64,000 nt of DNA from Halobacteriovorax marinus (GCA_002163155.1 MAAO01000006.1:744001-808000); one strand, 5' to 3'; counted from the first letter of the stretch, positions 51,572-60,860 are shown. Translations and numbers: made by a program. Notes: generated from the letters alone by a model not told the origin.

Positions 51572-52216
51572 TTAATCTTTCCAAAAGTCTATATGGTATT
51601 CAAAATTACATTCTTTTTTGATTCTTTGTAAGTAGTCAAAGATCTTGTTAGAAAATTGAAACTCTGGAAAGATAAACATTCCCCACAGATGAGAGGCAAT
51701 CATAATATCAATAATGGAGATCTCTTCAGATTCATAGAAGGTTGTAATTTTACTCTCTAGTGCACTGAGGGTGACTTCTAATCCCTTTAAGTAAGTTTCT
51801 TTATCTAAGATCAACTTATTAAATGGACCACGTTTAACTTCTTTCTTCGTTTGAAAATACTTTCTTGATTTTTCATTGAACTCTGGAGTCCACATCCAAT
51901 AAGGCATACAAAGACAGTGAACATCTTTTCCAATTTTTGAGAGAAGTTCATTCACTTGAGTTAATCTCTCTTCTGTTAAGAGATTAAAGCTTAAGGTATT
52001 AGCACTATCCATTTTCTTAATGATATCAAGACTCTCATTACTAAGAGATCCATCAGCAAATTCCACAATGGGAAGCATTTTTTTTCCCATTAATTTAATG
52101 GGCGTAGCTTCATCGTCGTAGGGGAGAACGATAGACTCAAATGGGAGATTTAAATAATTAAAGGCCATTCTTACTCTGACGCAAAAAGGGCAGTGAACAT
52201 AGTGATATAACTTCAT
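51572..52216 (-). CDS. grxB: Glutaredoxin 2 (GrxB)
   Basis: 214 residues. MKLYHYVHCPFCVRVRMAF with dithiol C9-P-F-C12; the cis-Pro is in MLPIVEF and SNESLDIIKKMD is the GSH site. The C-terminal part is all helical, as in the GST-like Grx2 group, unlike the short glutaredoxin at 19008. Length matches E. coli Grx2 (215). Confidence 0.88.
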   Translation of the reverse strand: MKLYHYVHCPFCVRVRMAFNYLNLPFESIVLPYDDEATPIKLMGKKMLPIVEFADGSLSNESLDIIKKMDSANTLSFNLLTEERLTQVNELLSKIGKDVHCLCMPYWMWTPEFNEKSRKYFQTKKEVKRGPFNKLILDKETYLKGLEVTLSALESKITTFYESEEISIIDIMIASHLWGMFIFPEFQFSNKIFDYLQRIKKECNFEYHIDFWKD

Positions 52217-52330
52217 CTCACTACTTTAGGTGAAATGCATCCCGCCGGCAACTTAACAGTAGAGAAAAAAGAGAACAATTCCTTAACAGAGTGATTTATT
52301 ATCTCTAAAATAAAGGCACTAGGAGATTTT

Positions 52331-54202
52331 GTGTCATTAAAGTTAATCAGCTCAGATAAAAGGTTCTTTCCACTATTTTGGACAATGTTTCTCGGTGCCC
52401 TAAATGATAATTTCTTTAAAAATGCTTTAATTATTCTCATTACCTATCGTGGTATTTCCCTAATGGATCTACCATCTTCGGCGCTAGTGGCCATGGCGGG
52501 AGGGATTTTTATTCTTCCTTTCTTTCTCTTTTCTGCAACCGCAGGGCAACTGGCAGATAAATTATCAAAGACAACTCTCATAAGAGTTACCAAGATTACT
52601 GAGCTCTTTGTCATGCTAGTGGCGACGCTAGGTTTTTACACCGGAAATTACCTTCTCTTACTAGTGACACTTTTCTTAATGGGAACTCAATCTACTTTCT
52701 TTGGTCCGCTTAAATATGGAATTATTCCGCAACTGTTAGGACGCTCTGAACTTGTGACGGGAAATGCCTTCATTGGAGGAGGAACATTCCTCGCTATCTT
52801 GATTGGAACCATTCTGGGTGGACTTTCTATTTCTGCAAAGGATCCTATCTTAGTGGTCTCTCTGGGAGTGATGGTAGTTTCAGTGCTTGGAATAATTTTC
52901 TCATTCTTTATTGAAGATGTTGAACCCATGGATCCAGAGGTCAAACCTGATTTTACTTTTGTTAGGCCCACTATGGATATTTTAAAATTAACCATGAGTG
53001 ATTCTAAAATTTTTCATACCTGTATTGGTATTTCTTGGTTTTGGTTTCTGGGTGCCGCGATACTTTCTCTGTTGCCGGCGCTATGTAAAGACATCTTCTA
53101 CAGCTCAGAAAAAGTAGGGACTATGTTCCTTGCCAGTTTCACTATTGGCATGGGTATCGGATCTTTCTTTGCAGAGCGACTCTCGCAGAGAAGACCTGAA
53201 GTTGGAATGGCGCCTTTGGCACTATTGGGAATGAGTTTCTTTATGTTTGACTTGGCCTATTGTGGTTTGAACTTTTCAAAACCAGTTTCAAGTGAACTTT
53301 TAAACCTATCTCAGTTCTTTACTTACGACTATTCCCTGCGGGCGTTAATTGATCTACTCTTTGTTTCCATTTTTGGAGGAATGTATATCATCCCTCAATT
53401 TACATTCTTACAGGACTACACTCCTAGAAATATCTTATCTCGAATTATTGCAGGAAATAATATTTTAAATTCTCTGTTCATGGTGAGTGCCGCCATACTT
53501 ATTATGGTTCTGGCTTCTAGTGGATTGAATATTCCGAAAATATTTATCATCTTGGCAGGATTAAATTTCTTATTTTCATTCTATAATTACTACGTAAACT
53601 CTGCCGTTACTATTCGTTTCATTTCATGGTTTATTGCAAAGATTTTCTACCGCATAAGTATTGAAGGTAGAGAGAATATTCCTGAGAGTGGCTCGGTCAT
53701 TATTGCTGCTAATCACGTGAGCTTTATTGATTGGATTTTAATCAGTGCCGCCAGTCCCAGACCTGTGAGATTTGTTATTGATCAAGCTTTCTACTTTTCT
53801 AAACCCCTTAACTTTTGGTTTAAACAAGCACACCTCATTCCCATTGCCACCACAAAAGAGAGTCCAGAAGTTTTAGAAAATGCTTTTACCTTAATGAAAG
53901 AAGGACTGCTAAATGGCGATGTTCTTGGTTTATTTCCTGAAGGCTGGATTACTCGCGATGGACAAGTGAGAAAATTTCAACCAGGTATAAGAAAGATTGT
54001 TCGTATGGATCCTGCTGTAGTCGTTGTCCCGTTAGTGATTAAAGGACTATGGGGCTCATTCTTTTCTTTTGAGGGAAAGGGAGTTCTTAGGGGCATTTCA
54101 TTTAAAAGAAGAAGAGTTATTTTAAAAATATTACCAGCAATTGGTCACGACGAATTTGATTTTAAAAAATTAGAGGCCATTGTCCATGAGGAGCATGCAT
54201 GA
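52331..54202 (+). CDS. Fusion of MFS transporter and PlsC acyltransferase (Aas-like without the ligase)
   Basis: 623 residues from a GTG. Residues 1-about 430: LplT-like MFS domain (RFFPLFWTMFLGALNDNFFKNAL, then about 12 helices). Residues about 435-623: PlsC-type acyltransferase with NHVSFIDWILI (H-x4-D) and GLFPEGWITRDG. In many bacteria LplT-PlsC-AMP-ligase (Aas) proteins recycle lysophospholipids; here the ligase is absent, so the enzyme would use acyl-ACP or acyl-CoA from elsewhere. The stop overlaps the PPC gene start by 4 bp. Confidence 0.85.
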   Translation: MSLKLISSDKRFFPLFWTMFLGALNDNFFKNALIILITYRGISLMDLPSSALVAMAGGIFILPFFLFSATAGQLADKLSKTTLIRVTKITELFVMLVATLGFYTGNYLLLLVTLFLMGTQSTFFGPLKYGIIPQLLGRSELVTGNAFIGGGTFLAILIGTILGGLSISAKDPILVVSLGVMVVSVLGIIFSFFIEDVEPMDPEVKPDFTFVRPTMDILKLTMSDSKIFHTCIGISWFWFLGAAILSLLPALCKDIFYSSEKVGTMFLASFTIGMGIGSFFAERLSQRRPEVGMAPLALLGMSFFMFDLAYCGLNFSKPVSSELLNLSQFFTYDYSLRALIDLLFVSIFGGMYIIPQFTFLQDYTPRNILSRIIAGNNILNSLFMVSAAILIMVLASSGLNIPKIFIILAGLNFLFSFYNYYVNSAVTIRFISWFIAKIFYRISIEGRENIPESGSVIIAANHVSFIDWILISAASPRPVRFVIDQAFYFSKPLNFWFKQAHLIPIATTKESPEVLENAFTLMKEGLLNGDVLGLFPEGWITRDGQVRKFQPGIRKIVRMDPAVVVVPLVIKGLWGSFFSFEGKGVLRGISFKRRRVILKILPAIGHDEFDFKKLEAIVHEEHA

Positions 54203-54618
54203 AATTCAAACAAGAAGGAAATACTATTTTTGCAGTTATTGATAAGGGTGAAGATCTCTTTGCAAGTCTCTATGAAATTCAAAAAAAAGTCGGTTTCACT
54301 GGTGCTCAAGTCTCTGGAATTGGGGCCCTAAAAAATACTGAAATTGGTTTCTATCACTGTGATGAAAAGAACTACGACAGAAGTGTTATTGAAGCAGAAA
54401 AAGAACTTCTCTCACTCTCTGGAAACTTTACCTTTAACGAAGGTAAACCCTTCTTTCATCTGCATACTGTTCTTGGAAATGAAGACTATTCAACTTGTGG
54501 TGGACATCTCTTTAGTGCCGTCGTCGCTGTCACTTGTGAAGTCTTTTTGCAAACAAACTCAATGAGTATCGAGCGAAGACCCAATGAAGAAATAGGCCTT
54601 AGTCTTTGTGAGTTATAG
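54199..54618 (+). CDS. PPC/DUF296-domain protein
   Basis: 139 residues. TGAQVSGIGALKNTEIGFY, FFHLHTVLGNEDYSTCGGHLFSAVVAVTCEVFL are the conserved PPC (DUF296) segments, including the His pair and GGHL. Bacterial members are trimers; plant homologues bind AT-rich DNA. Start codon overlaps the previous gene by 4 bp, so it is the second gene of a run with the PseT-like gene (next base after the stop). Confidence 0.83.
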   Translation: MKFKQEGNTIFAVIDKGEDLFASLYEIQKKVGFTGAQVSGIGALKNTEIGFYHCDEKNYDRSVIEAEKELLSLSGNFTFNEGKPFFHLHTVLGNEDYSTCGGHLFSAVVAVTCEVFLQTNSMSIERRPNEEIGLSLCEL

Positions 54619-55059
54619 ATGAAAGAAATCATCATTGTTGATTTAGATGGAACTCTCTCTAATTGTGAGCACCGAGTTCACCACGTTGAATCTGATCCCA
54701 AGGATTGGAAATCTTTCAACGAGGGCATGGTTAATGATGAACTCAATGTTTGGTGCAGCAAGTTAATTTCTTCTATGAAGTCCACTGGAACAGACACTAT
54801 CCTCTTGACTGGTCGCGGTGAAGAGTTTCGTCGTGAGACTGAATCTTGGCTAGAACAACATGGAATAGAGTACTTAGAACTCTTTATGCGCGCAGCAAAA
54901 GATTCGCGTACAGACTGTGTCGTAAAAAAGGAGATCTACACTACTCAAATCTCTCCAAAGTTTAAAACTTTGTTTGTTGTAGAAGATAGAAGAAGTGTAG
55001 TAAAAATGTGGAGAAGTATTGATTTAACTTGTCTCCAGTGTGACTGGGGTGATTTTTAA
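54619..55059 (+). CDS. Stand-alone T4 PseT-type 3'-phosphatase domain
   Basis: 146 residues. IIVDLDGTLSNCEHR gives the DxDGT phosphatase motif, LLTGRGEEFRRETESWLEQH the second, and MRAAKDSRTDCVVKKEIY and FVVEDRRSVVKMWRSIDLTC..GDF align with the C-terminal phosphatase half of phage T4 polynucleotide kinase-phosphatase, where the equivalent sequence reads DDRTQVVEMWR. The kinase domain is absent. It likely removes 3' phosphates from nucleic acid ends; one acid in the EDR motif is Glu where T4 has Asp. Confidence 0.82.
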   Translation: MKEIIIVDLDGTLSNCEHRVHHVESDPKDWKSFNEGMVNDELNVWCSKLISSMKSTGTDTILLTGRGEEFRRETESWLEQHGIEYLELFMRAAKDSRTDCVVKKEIYTTQISPKFKTLFVVEDRRSVVKMWRSIDLTCLQCDWGDF

Positions 55060-55071
55060 GAAGGAAAGACC

Positions 55072-55272
55072 ATGAGTCCTAGGATGCAAATCATCAAAGA
55101 AGAAAACACTCTAACTCTAGTGGGAGATTTCCATGAAGAGGGGATGCCACTCTCTGAAGCCAAGGAGTACTTCTTAAATTGGATGGAGTCTTACCCGCAA
55201 GCGGTGGATGATAATTACTCTTTCTATTTTGAAGATAAAGCAGGAAATAAGACAGAACTTAAGTTACAATAA
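55072..55272 (+). CDS. Small acidic protein, unknown
   Basis: 66 residues; AGGAAAG-type ribosome-binding site before the ATG, 12 bp after the PseT-like stop. The acidic sequence LSEAKEYFLNWMESYPQ and YFEDKAGNKTELKLQ look like a small alpha-beta protein. No family recognised. Confidence 0.6.
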   Translation: MSPRMQIIKEENTLTLVGDFHEEGMPLSEAKEYFLNWMESYPQAVDDNYSFYFEDKAGNKTELKLQ

Positions 55273-55313
55273 ATACAATTCATCATTAATTTTAAAGCAC
55301 CAAGGATGGTCAA

Positions 55314-55982
55314 ATGAAATTATTAATCCCAATTCTCTTTCTTTCTCTAGTACTCACTTCATGTAAGGGTGAAAAAGATAAGAAAGACGAAAATTCTGAC
55401 GAACGATTCAATTTTAATAAAGAAATATCTCCAGAAAGAACTCTAACTGATAGTGAATTTGCTGTGGTGAAGTCTCTTTGTACAGACTTGCAAACAAAGA
55501 GAATATACTTTGAGGCGCGTGGTGATAGAGAATTAGAATTTACCTATAATTTAACAAATACCAATTGTAGTGGAGTGAGCTCAGTTCCCGGTGATTATGT
55601 AGCCACTCTAAGGGTTTCAATTTCTGGTGATTTAGAAATCGAAGGACCTAGAGGACAGATTTTCGCTGATGATGTTCTGACTGATGTTCACCCTTCTATT
55701 CTCTCTATCTGTACTGATGTGCTAAGTGGAACTAATGTTTCCAACACCAGAACAGTGGGAGCTCTTAAGTATCAATACCGCTTTTTAAAAGCTGATAATT
55801 ACATCTTAGAAGTTGCCAAGTTTGCACAAAATGTTGATGGTCTCTATATCCCAACATTTATCGAATCCTTCTCTGTGCTCTCTTCTGTTTTCGGCTCAAA
55901 GACCGGTATGGTTTTCGATAGAATTCAAGTAACTCAGTGTTCGAATGGGAAAGCGAAGAGTAATCGTCAGTTTCTGAAATAG
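55314..55982 (+). CDS. Lipoprotein, unknown
   Basis: 222 residues. MKLLIPILFLSLVLTSCKG is a lipoprotein signal (C17); the next 25 residues are charged. The beta-rich mature part has four further Cys (SLCTDLQ, NTNCSG, SICTDVL, TQCSNG), so two disulfides. No family recognised. Confidence 0.75.
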   Translation: MKLLIPILFLSLVLTSCKGEKDKKDENSDERFNFNKEISPERTLTDSEFAVVKSLCTDLQTKRIYFEARGDRELEFTYNLTNTNCSGVSSVPGDYVATLRVSISGDLEIEGPRGQIFADDVLTDVHPSILSICTDVLSGTNVSNTRTVGALKYQYRFLKADNYILEVAKFAQNVDGLYIPTFIESFSVLSSVFGSKTGMVFDRIQVTQCSNGKAKSNRQFLK

Positions 55983-55990
55983 TCTCTGTC

Positions 55991-56311
55991 TTAAAACTGT
56001 CGTGGTGTAAATTTGCCATGACAGTAATTAACAACGTGGTTGTTAATATTAGGTAGGGCAAAATCTCTATAAACTTTATCTTCCAGCTTTGCTTCATTAA
56101 CCATCCTTGGTTGAAACTCATACTTACTTTCTATTATTGCAAGATCTAGGCCTGATATTTCATAGGTTTGGCCTGTATTCGTGGTCAATAAGTCACCAAA
56201 ATGTACGCAAATTGTCACCGAGGTGAGAACTCTGTTAACTCTTGTCAATTCTACGTGGGCCCTATTGCAAAGGTTACTCACGCAGGGGATAAAGAAATTC
56301 GGAGGTACCAA
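55991..56311 (-). CDS. Possible small protein, unknown
   Basis: 106-residue frame, MVPPNFFIPCVSNLCNRAHVE through VTICVHFGDLLTTNTGQTYE to NNHVVNYCHGKFTPRQF. Composition is coding-like and it lies in an otherwise empty 330-bp gap, but no start signal is seen and the alternative minus-strand frame at 55858 overlaps it. A perfect TTAACAAC-GTG-GTTGTTAA palindrome lies within it at 56028-56046. Confidence 0.35.
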   Translation of the reverse strand: MVPPNFFIPCVSNLCNRAHVELTRVNRVLTSVTICVHFGDLLTTNTGQTYEISGLDLAIIESKYEFQPRMVNEAKLEDKVYRDFALPNINNHVVNYCHGKFTPRQF

Positions 56312-56313
56312 GT

Positions 56314-56772
56314 ATGAAATATTTAATTTTCACATTCCTTATGTCTACAAAACTCTATGCCACAGAACTTATTATCCCTGAATTTAAAAAGAAAGTGCTC
56401 ACGGTGAATATCGTGCATGCAGAGCCTTTTGATTTTGATACATTTGTCTTAACAAATAGATTTAATAAGCAATTCACTCTTGTCTGTTCTGGCAATCCTT
56501 TCTACGGTAATAAGTCCTCCTATCTCGAGTATGAAAATTTCTTTGGCTCTCATGTGGCAGACTTTAAGTTCAAACAAAATGTTGCCTGCCATGTCTTAAA
56601 AGAGCACCTCTATGCAGTTTTTGAAGGAGTTAATCGAGACAATCAAATTCAAATATTTCTCAATCGTGAGAGTGGACTCGTTGAGAAAATAATTCTTCCA
56701 CCTATTGATCCTCTCTATGATGGAGAAGAGCATACGCCTCTAGAAGATATTAGAGAATTGGCTAAATTGTAG
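56314..56772 (+). CDS. Small secreted protein, unknown
   Basis: 152 residues; signal peptide MKYLIFTFLMSTKLYA with cleavage before TELIIP. Two Cys (LVCSGN, VACHVL). The mature domain alternates strands and turns and ends in an acidic helix. AGGTACC-type ribosome-binding site (CGGAGG at 56299-56304). No family recognised. The next gene starts 35 bp on. Confidence 0.7.
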   Translation: MKYLIFTFLMSTKLYATELIIPEFKKKVLTVNIVHAEPFDFDTFVLTNRFNKQFTLVCSGNPFYGNKSSYLEYENFFGSHVADFKFKQNVACHVLKEHLYAVFEGVNRDNQIQIFLNRESGLVEKIILPPIDPLYDGEEHTPLEDIRELAKL

Positions 56773-56807
56773 TTGGCAGTAACTCTATTCACAGTCATAA
56801 TTAAAGT

Positions 56808-58001
56808 GTGAATGAGTCATTAAAAAAGAACATATCAAGAGTATTTATATTCGATAGCAGTTGGATGTTTCTCATTCTACTTCCTGTTATTGTCCCTTAT
56901 TATAGATCAAAGGGATTATCGATGCAGGAAGTGTTTGAGCTGCAAGCGATCTTCTCTTTTTTCGTACTTATTTTTGAATTACCTTCGGGATACTTGGCCG
57001 ATCTCATAGGAAGAAGAAATACTCTCATTAGTGCTAGCTTTATTCACGCCATTGGTTTCTCTCTGTTGCCTTTGACTAATGATTTCTATTCATTAATCTT
57101 TGTGCAAATTCTTTTGGGAATAGGAGTTTCCTTATTTTCTGGAACTGATATTTCAATTATCTACGACTCTCTTCATGCTATGAAAAATGAAGTGTACAAA
57201 GATAATGAGGCGACTCTCATTGGAAAAAAGATTTTCTATTCACAAACTTCTGAGGCCGTTGCCGCCATCGTTGGTGGATTTCTTGTGGTTTATAGCTTAA
57301 ATACCCCTGCCTACTTTCAAGCGGTATTTTGTTGGTTACCATTCTTTGTTGCCTGGACCATTAAAGAGCCACCAAGAGAATTACTATCTAGTAAGAAGCA
57401 TAAAGAGAATTGGATTCATATTATTAAGAGTCTCTTCAAGCAAGGTGCATTTTTAAATCTCATCATACTCAATACTATCTTTTATAGCGCCGTTACGCTT
57501 GTGGCGGTTTGGGCTTTTCAAGACTATTGGAGATTACAGGGGATTGAATATAAGTACTTTGGCTACCTTTGGTTTTCTACTAATATTGTCGTAGCAATAG
57601 TTGCTAAATTTGCTCACCGTTTTGAAATTCGTTTTGGAAGTACAGTAGCTCTTGTCACCATTGGTCTTCTCCCTATAATTGGCTTCTTTGGAATGGGATT
57701 CTTTGGGGGAGTTGTAGGAGTCTTCTTTTGTTTTGCTTTTCAATTTTGTCGTGGTCTTTCTCAAGTTATTTTAAAAGATGCTCTCAATAAAAGAGTTGGC
57801 GGTGAAATGCGTGCCACTGCGAATTCGATTGTAGGGCTTGGGATGCGAATTGTTTTTATTATTTTTGGACCTATCCTTGGGTGGTTTATTGATAATAAAG
57901 GATATGAAGCGGGCTTTAATTTTTTCGCTGTTCTTCTGTGTGTGGTTTTTGTCTTATTTCTCATACCGCTACTTAAATTAAAAAATGAATTTAGAACTTA
58001 A
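56808..58001 (+). CDS. MFS transporter
   Basis: 397 residues from a GTG. About twelve hydrophobic helices; the loop 2-3 motif reads SGYLADLIGRRNTLI (G-x-x-x-D-x-x-G-R-R), the standard MFS motif A. Loop 8-9 is weaker. It resembles sugar/drug-type MFS proteins but no substrate is indicated. Confidence 0.85.
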   Translation: MNESLKKNISRVFIFDSSWMFLILLPVIVPYYRSKGLSMQEVFELQAIFSFFVLIFELPSGYLADLIGRRNTLISASFIHAIGFSLLPLTNDFYSLIFVQILLGIGVSLFSGTDISIIYDSLHAMKNEVYKDNEATLIGKKIFYSQTSEAVAAIVGGFLVVYSLNTPAYFQAVFCWLPFFVAWTIKEPPRELLSSKKHKENWIHIIKSLFKQGAFLNLIILNTIFYSAVTLVAVWAFQDYWRLQGIEYKYFGYLWFSTNIVVAIVAKFAHRFEIRFGSTVALVTIGLLPIIGFFGMGFFGGVVGVFFCFAFQFCRGLSQVILKDALNKRVGGEMRATANSIVGLGMRIVFIIFGPILGWFIDNKGYEAGFNFFAVLLCVVFVLFLIPLLKLKNEFRT

Positions 58002-58045
58002 AATATTTTTGAATTAATATAATAATTTTTTTCAATGGAGGAAAA

Positions 58046-58423
58046 ATGAAGAAATTACTATTAGCGCTCTTAACACTTACGGTTTTTGTTGGATGTTCAA
58101 CAACTACAAAATTCACTATCCCTAAAGACACGACTCTCTTTATCGAAGGACAGGAGTTATCTTCTGAACAAGTTGTAGAGTACAAGAGAAATCCTTTCTT
58201 TTGGAATGTGGCGAAAGGTATTCCTTATAGACTAGAGAGAGATGGGAAAACAATTGATGAAGGAAGATTAAAGTCATCTTTTAGAGTTGTTTCTGTTTTC
58301 TGGACACCGGCAGCTGTCATTTATTGGCCACTAGGGTTCCAAAAAGGTGGATACGACTTCACGAAAACTCAGGAGACGATTCGTCCTTCTAAAGATTATG
58401 TGACAGTTAATCATAGAAAATAA
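58046..58423 (+). CDS. Small lipoprotein, unknown
   Basis: 125 residues; MKKLLLALLTLTVFVGCSTT is a lipoprotein signal (C17). TKFTIPKDTTLFIEGQEL and YWPLGFQKGGYDF follow, with one hydrophobic stretch (VVSVFWTPAAVIYWPLGF) that could be a second membrane contact. GGAGG precedes the ATG. An intrinsic terminator follows. Confidence 0.75.
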   Translation: MKKLLLALLTLTVFVGCSTTTKFTIPKDTTLFIEGQELSSEQVVEYKRNPFFWNVAKGIPYRLERDGKTIDEGRLKSSFRVVSVFWTPAAVIYWPLGFQKGGYDFTKTQETIRPSKDYVTVNHRK

Positions 58424-58450
58424 TTTAAAATTTTAAGAAGATAAAAGATA

Positions 58451-58478
58451 GGCCCACAAGTTGTGGGCCTTTTTTTTT
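58451..58478. terminator. Terminator between the lipoprotein and transketolase genes
   Basis: GGCCCAC (58451-58457), loop AAGTT, GTGGGCC (58463-58469), then nine T residues on the plus strand. On the minus strand the same stem is followed by TATCTTTTATC, so it may serve both convergent genes. Confidence 0.85.
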
Positions 58479-58481
58479 GAA

Positions 58482-60488
58482 TTAAAATGAAAGGCAGGCT
58501 TCAACGATATCGTTTTCACCCATACCATGAAGAGCATAGAGCTCATCGGCTTTGTAAGCAGACTGACCAAACTTACCTTTATTAGCTAATGACTTAACTT
58601 TAAAAGTAATGTCATTCATCGCTAATTCATGAACAAGTGTGGCACCCATTCCGCCGATTAACTGATGATCTTCAACTGTTACTAGTTTTCCACCAGTGTT
58701 AGAAAGAACTTCTTTGAAAGTTTCAATATCTACAATATTTGTAAACGGATTATTTACAACTGTAGCTTTTACACCTTTCTCTTTTAAGATCTTGGCAGCC
58801 TTTAGTGCTTTTTGTACAAGAGGACCGTTGGCGACGATTGTCACGTCACTTCCAGTTTCAAGAACTTGAGCTTTTCCCCATTGGTAGTTTAGATCTTTCT
58901 TATAGTATTCAGGATGACTCTCTCTTCCGAAGTAGAAAAGTACAGAGTCAGCTACATTTCCAGCTTCTCTTTCTCTTTTTATATTTTCAATCGCCCCAGT
59001 CATATAAGCTTCTGCTTCACTTGAACATGAACACACTACTGTTGTTGTGTGAGGAATTGATGCTGTGGCCGCTAGGTAAGTTGTCGCTTGGTGAGAAGCA
59101 CCATCTGCAGCATCTTGAAAACCTGCGTGACTTAAGAGACCAATCACTGGCGCTTGAGATAGAGCACTCATAATTAAAGGAAGATTTCCTTTTGTTATGG
59201 CAAATTGAGCAAAAGTATCAACGATAGGAATCAGTCCTTGTTTAGAGAGACCAACCGCTGTGTTAATCATATTTGATTCAGCGATTCCAATATCAACGAA
59301 GTGTCCTGGGAACTCTTGTTGAAAGGCCTTTATACCAGTTGATCCTTGTAGGTCAGCCGATACAGAAAATACTGGAAGTCCTTTCTTGGCAGCAGCTATG
59401 GCCGCTCTAGCAAATCCTGGTTGAACTTTTTCATTCTTAACTGCACTGGCAGCTTTTTCACTAGCAGCTGGTTTTGAATTTAAAATGTCTGTGGCCCAAG
59501 TAGCTAACTCGTCAGGTGTATTATCTTCAAAGATTTCATCTAAGAAAGCTGGAAGTTTTTCATCATAAGCTTTTAGTGGGTAACCATGTCCACCAGAAGC
59601 ACTTTCTTCAGTTGATTTATTTCCAAAACCTTTAATAGTTTTGAAAATAATCACTACAGGCTTCTTAGAGTTTGCTTTCGCTTTCTCAATTGCTGTTTCA
59701 ATAGTGTTATGAACTTTTTGTAAGTTATGACCTTCTTCTTCTTTAATCACTTCCCAACCAAGAGTAGCAAGAGAGTCAAAAGTTGGTGTCATAGAGAAAG
59801 AGTCTTCTTCGATTCTTCCTGAGAGTTTAGTATTATTGTCTGAGATAATGAGAACAAATGGGTTTAAATGACCTTTTGCTGCAAGACCTGGAATTGCCGC
59901 GAAACTTTCTTTTGTTTCACCTTCCATACTTCCACCATCACTAAGTAGGCAGACTGTTGTTCTATCATTACCAATAATTTTATCAGCAAGAGCAAGACCT
60001 TGTGCTTGTGGAGTACCCGATCCTAGAGGACCATTTGAAAGATAAACTCCTTCAGGGTTTAAGTGGGCTTCACCGTGACCAGTAAGCTTACTCTCAACAG
60101 ATCTAAATTTTCTTAGATCTTCAAAAGTTAAATTATCAAATCCATAATTTGCTCTAAGAGCATAGATTCCATTCTCGGCGTGACCAGCATCATTAACAAA
60201 GTTAAATTGCTCGTACCAAGGAGTTGATTTATTTTGAAACATAATTCCGTGGATGGAAGAGGACATTTCTGCGAATGCGGCAGGACCACCCCAGTGGCAA
60301 GCTGCGCCTCCAATGACGGCATGCTGATTCATAAGAGCGACTAATCCTCTTGTCACCTTAGGGCAGGCGAGAGTGATCTCTTCTCCATTAAGGGAGTTGA
60401 CTGTAACTGAATACTTAGGACCTTGTTGCGGCGTAGCGGCCAGTTTGTTCTCAATAGAAAGGGGTTTTAACGTAGAAAGAGTGCTCAT
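58482..60488 (-). CDS. tkt: Transketolase
   Basis: Thiamine-diphosphate enzyme of the pentose-phosphate pathway, 668 residues. The start at 60488 is chosen because GGAG lies 6 bp before it; a longer frame reaches 60527. N-terminal domain: MNQHAVIGGAACHWGGPAAFAEMS, TVCLLSDGGSMEGETKESFA for Mg/TPP binding, ISDNNTKLSGR; pyrimidine domain: HFVDIGIAESNMINTAVGLSK with the TPP Glu; SHAGFQDAADGASHQATT; C-terminal domain from about 540. Length is typical. A 370-bp gap upstream holds no gene. Confidence 0.93.
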   Translation of the reverse strand: MSTLSTLKPLSIENKLAATPQQGPKYSVTVNSLNGEEITLACPKVTRGLVALMNQHAVIGGAACHWGGPAAFAEMSSSIHGIMFQNKSTPWYEQFNFVNDAGHAENGIYALRANYGFDNLTFEDLRKFRSVESKLTGHGEAHLNPEGVYLSNGPLGSGTPQAQGLALADKIIGNDRTTVCLLSDGGSMEGETKESFAAIPGLAAKGHLNPFVLIISDNNTKLSGRIEEDSFSMTPTFDSLATLGWEVIKEEEGHNLQKVHNTIETAIEKAKANSKKPVVIIFKTIKGFGNKSTEESASGGHGYPLKAYDEKLPAFLDEIFEDNTPDELATWATDILNSKPAASEKAASAVKNEKVQPGFARAAIAAAKKGLPVFSVSADLQGSTGIKAFQQEFPGHFVDIGIAESNMINTAVGLSKQGLIPIVDTFAQFAITKGNLPLIMSALSQAPVIGLLSHAGFQDAADGASHQATTYLAATASIPHTTTVVCSCSSEAEAYMTGAIENIKREREAGNVADSVLFYFGRESHPEYYKKDLNYQWGKAQVLETGSDVTIVANGPLVQKALKAAKILKEKGVKATVVNNPFTNIVDIETFKEVLSNTGGKLVTVEDHQLIGGMGATLVHELAMNDITFKVKSLANKGKFGQSAYKADELYALHGMGENDIVEACLSF

Positions 60489-60860
60489 TAGATAACTCCA
60501 AAGTGGAATGTTGGTTTTTAATGCCAATAGGCTAATCCTTTTTTAAGAGAGTGTTAAGGTATTCATTTGGACTTGATGCGAAAAAAGAGCAAAGTTTTCA
60601 TGTCTTAATTTTTATTTAATTCCAAAGGGTTACACGGGAAAGTTCTCTTGAGATACAGACGTCTAACTATGAGTAATTATTAAGTAGTTGGCACTTGAGT
60701 CAATTTCTCTGAAGATTTGATTTTTTAGGGTGCCTTCTAAAGCCCCAGGATTAAAGAGTTCTAAATAAATAATATAAATTCTGCTTAAGAAAAACTATAT
60801 TTGTCCGATATAATAGTAAAATAGGAAAGAATAAGAACCCTTTTAGTTTAGAGGAAAACT
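60489..60860. other. 372-bp intergenic region, no gene seen
   Basis: Low-complexity AT-rich sequence. No open frame with a start, tRNA or recognised RNA could be supported; TATAAT at 60809-60814 is a likely -10 for the small gene at 60861, with a poor -35. The upstream half may hold the transketolase promoter. Confidence 0.4.

Noticed and set aside
56028-56046. TTAACAAC-GTG-GTTGTTAA palindrome as an operator
   Set aside because: It lies inside a possible coding frame, with no promoter nearby; one palindrome of this AT-rich type is not enough evidence.
55858-56121. 87-codon minus-strand frame
   Set aside because: It overlaps the end of the lipoprotein gene and the neighbouring 106-codon frame, and has a basic low-quality C-terminus (RRIR).
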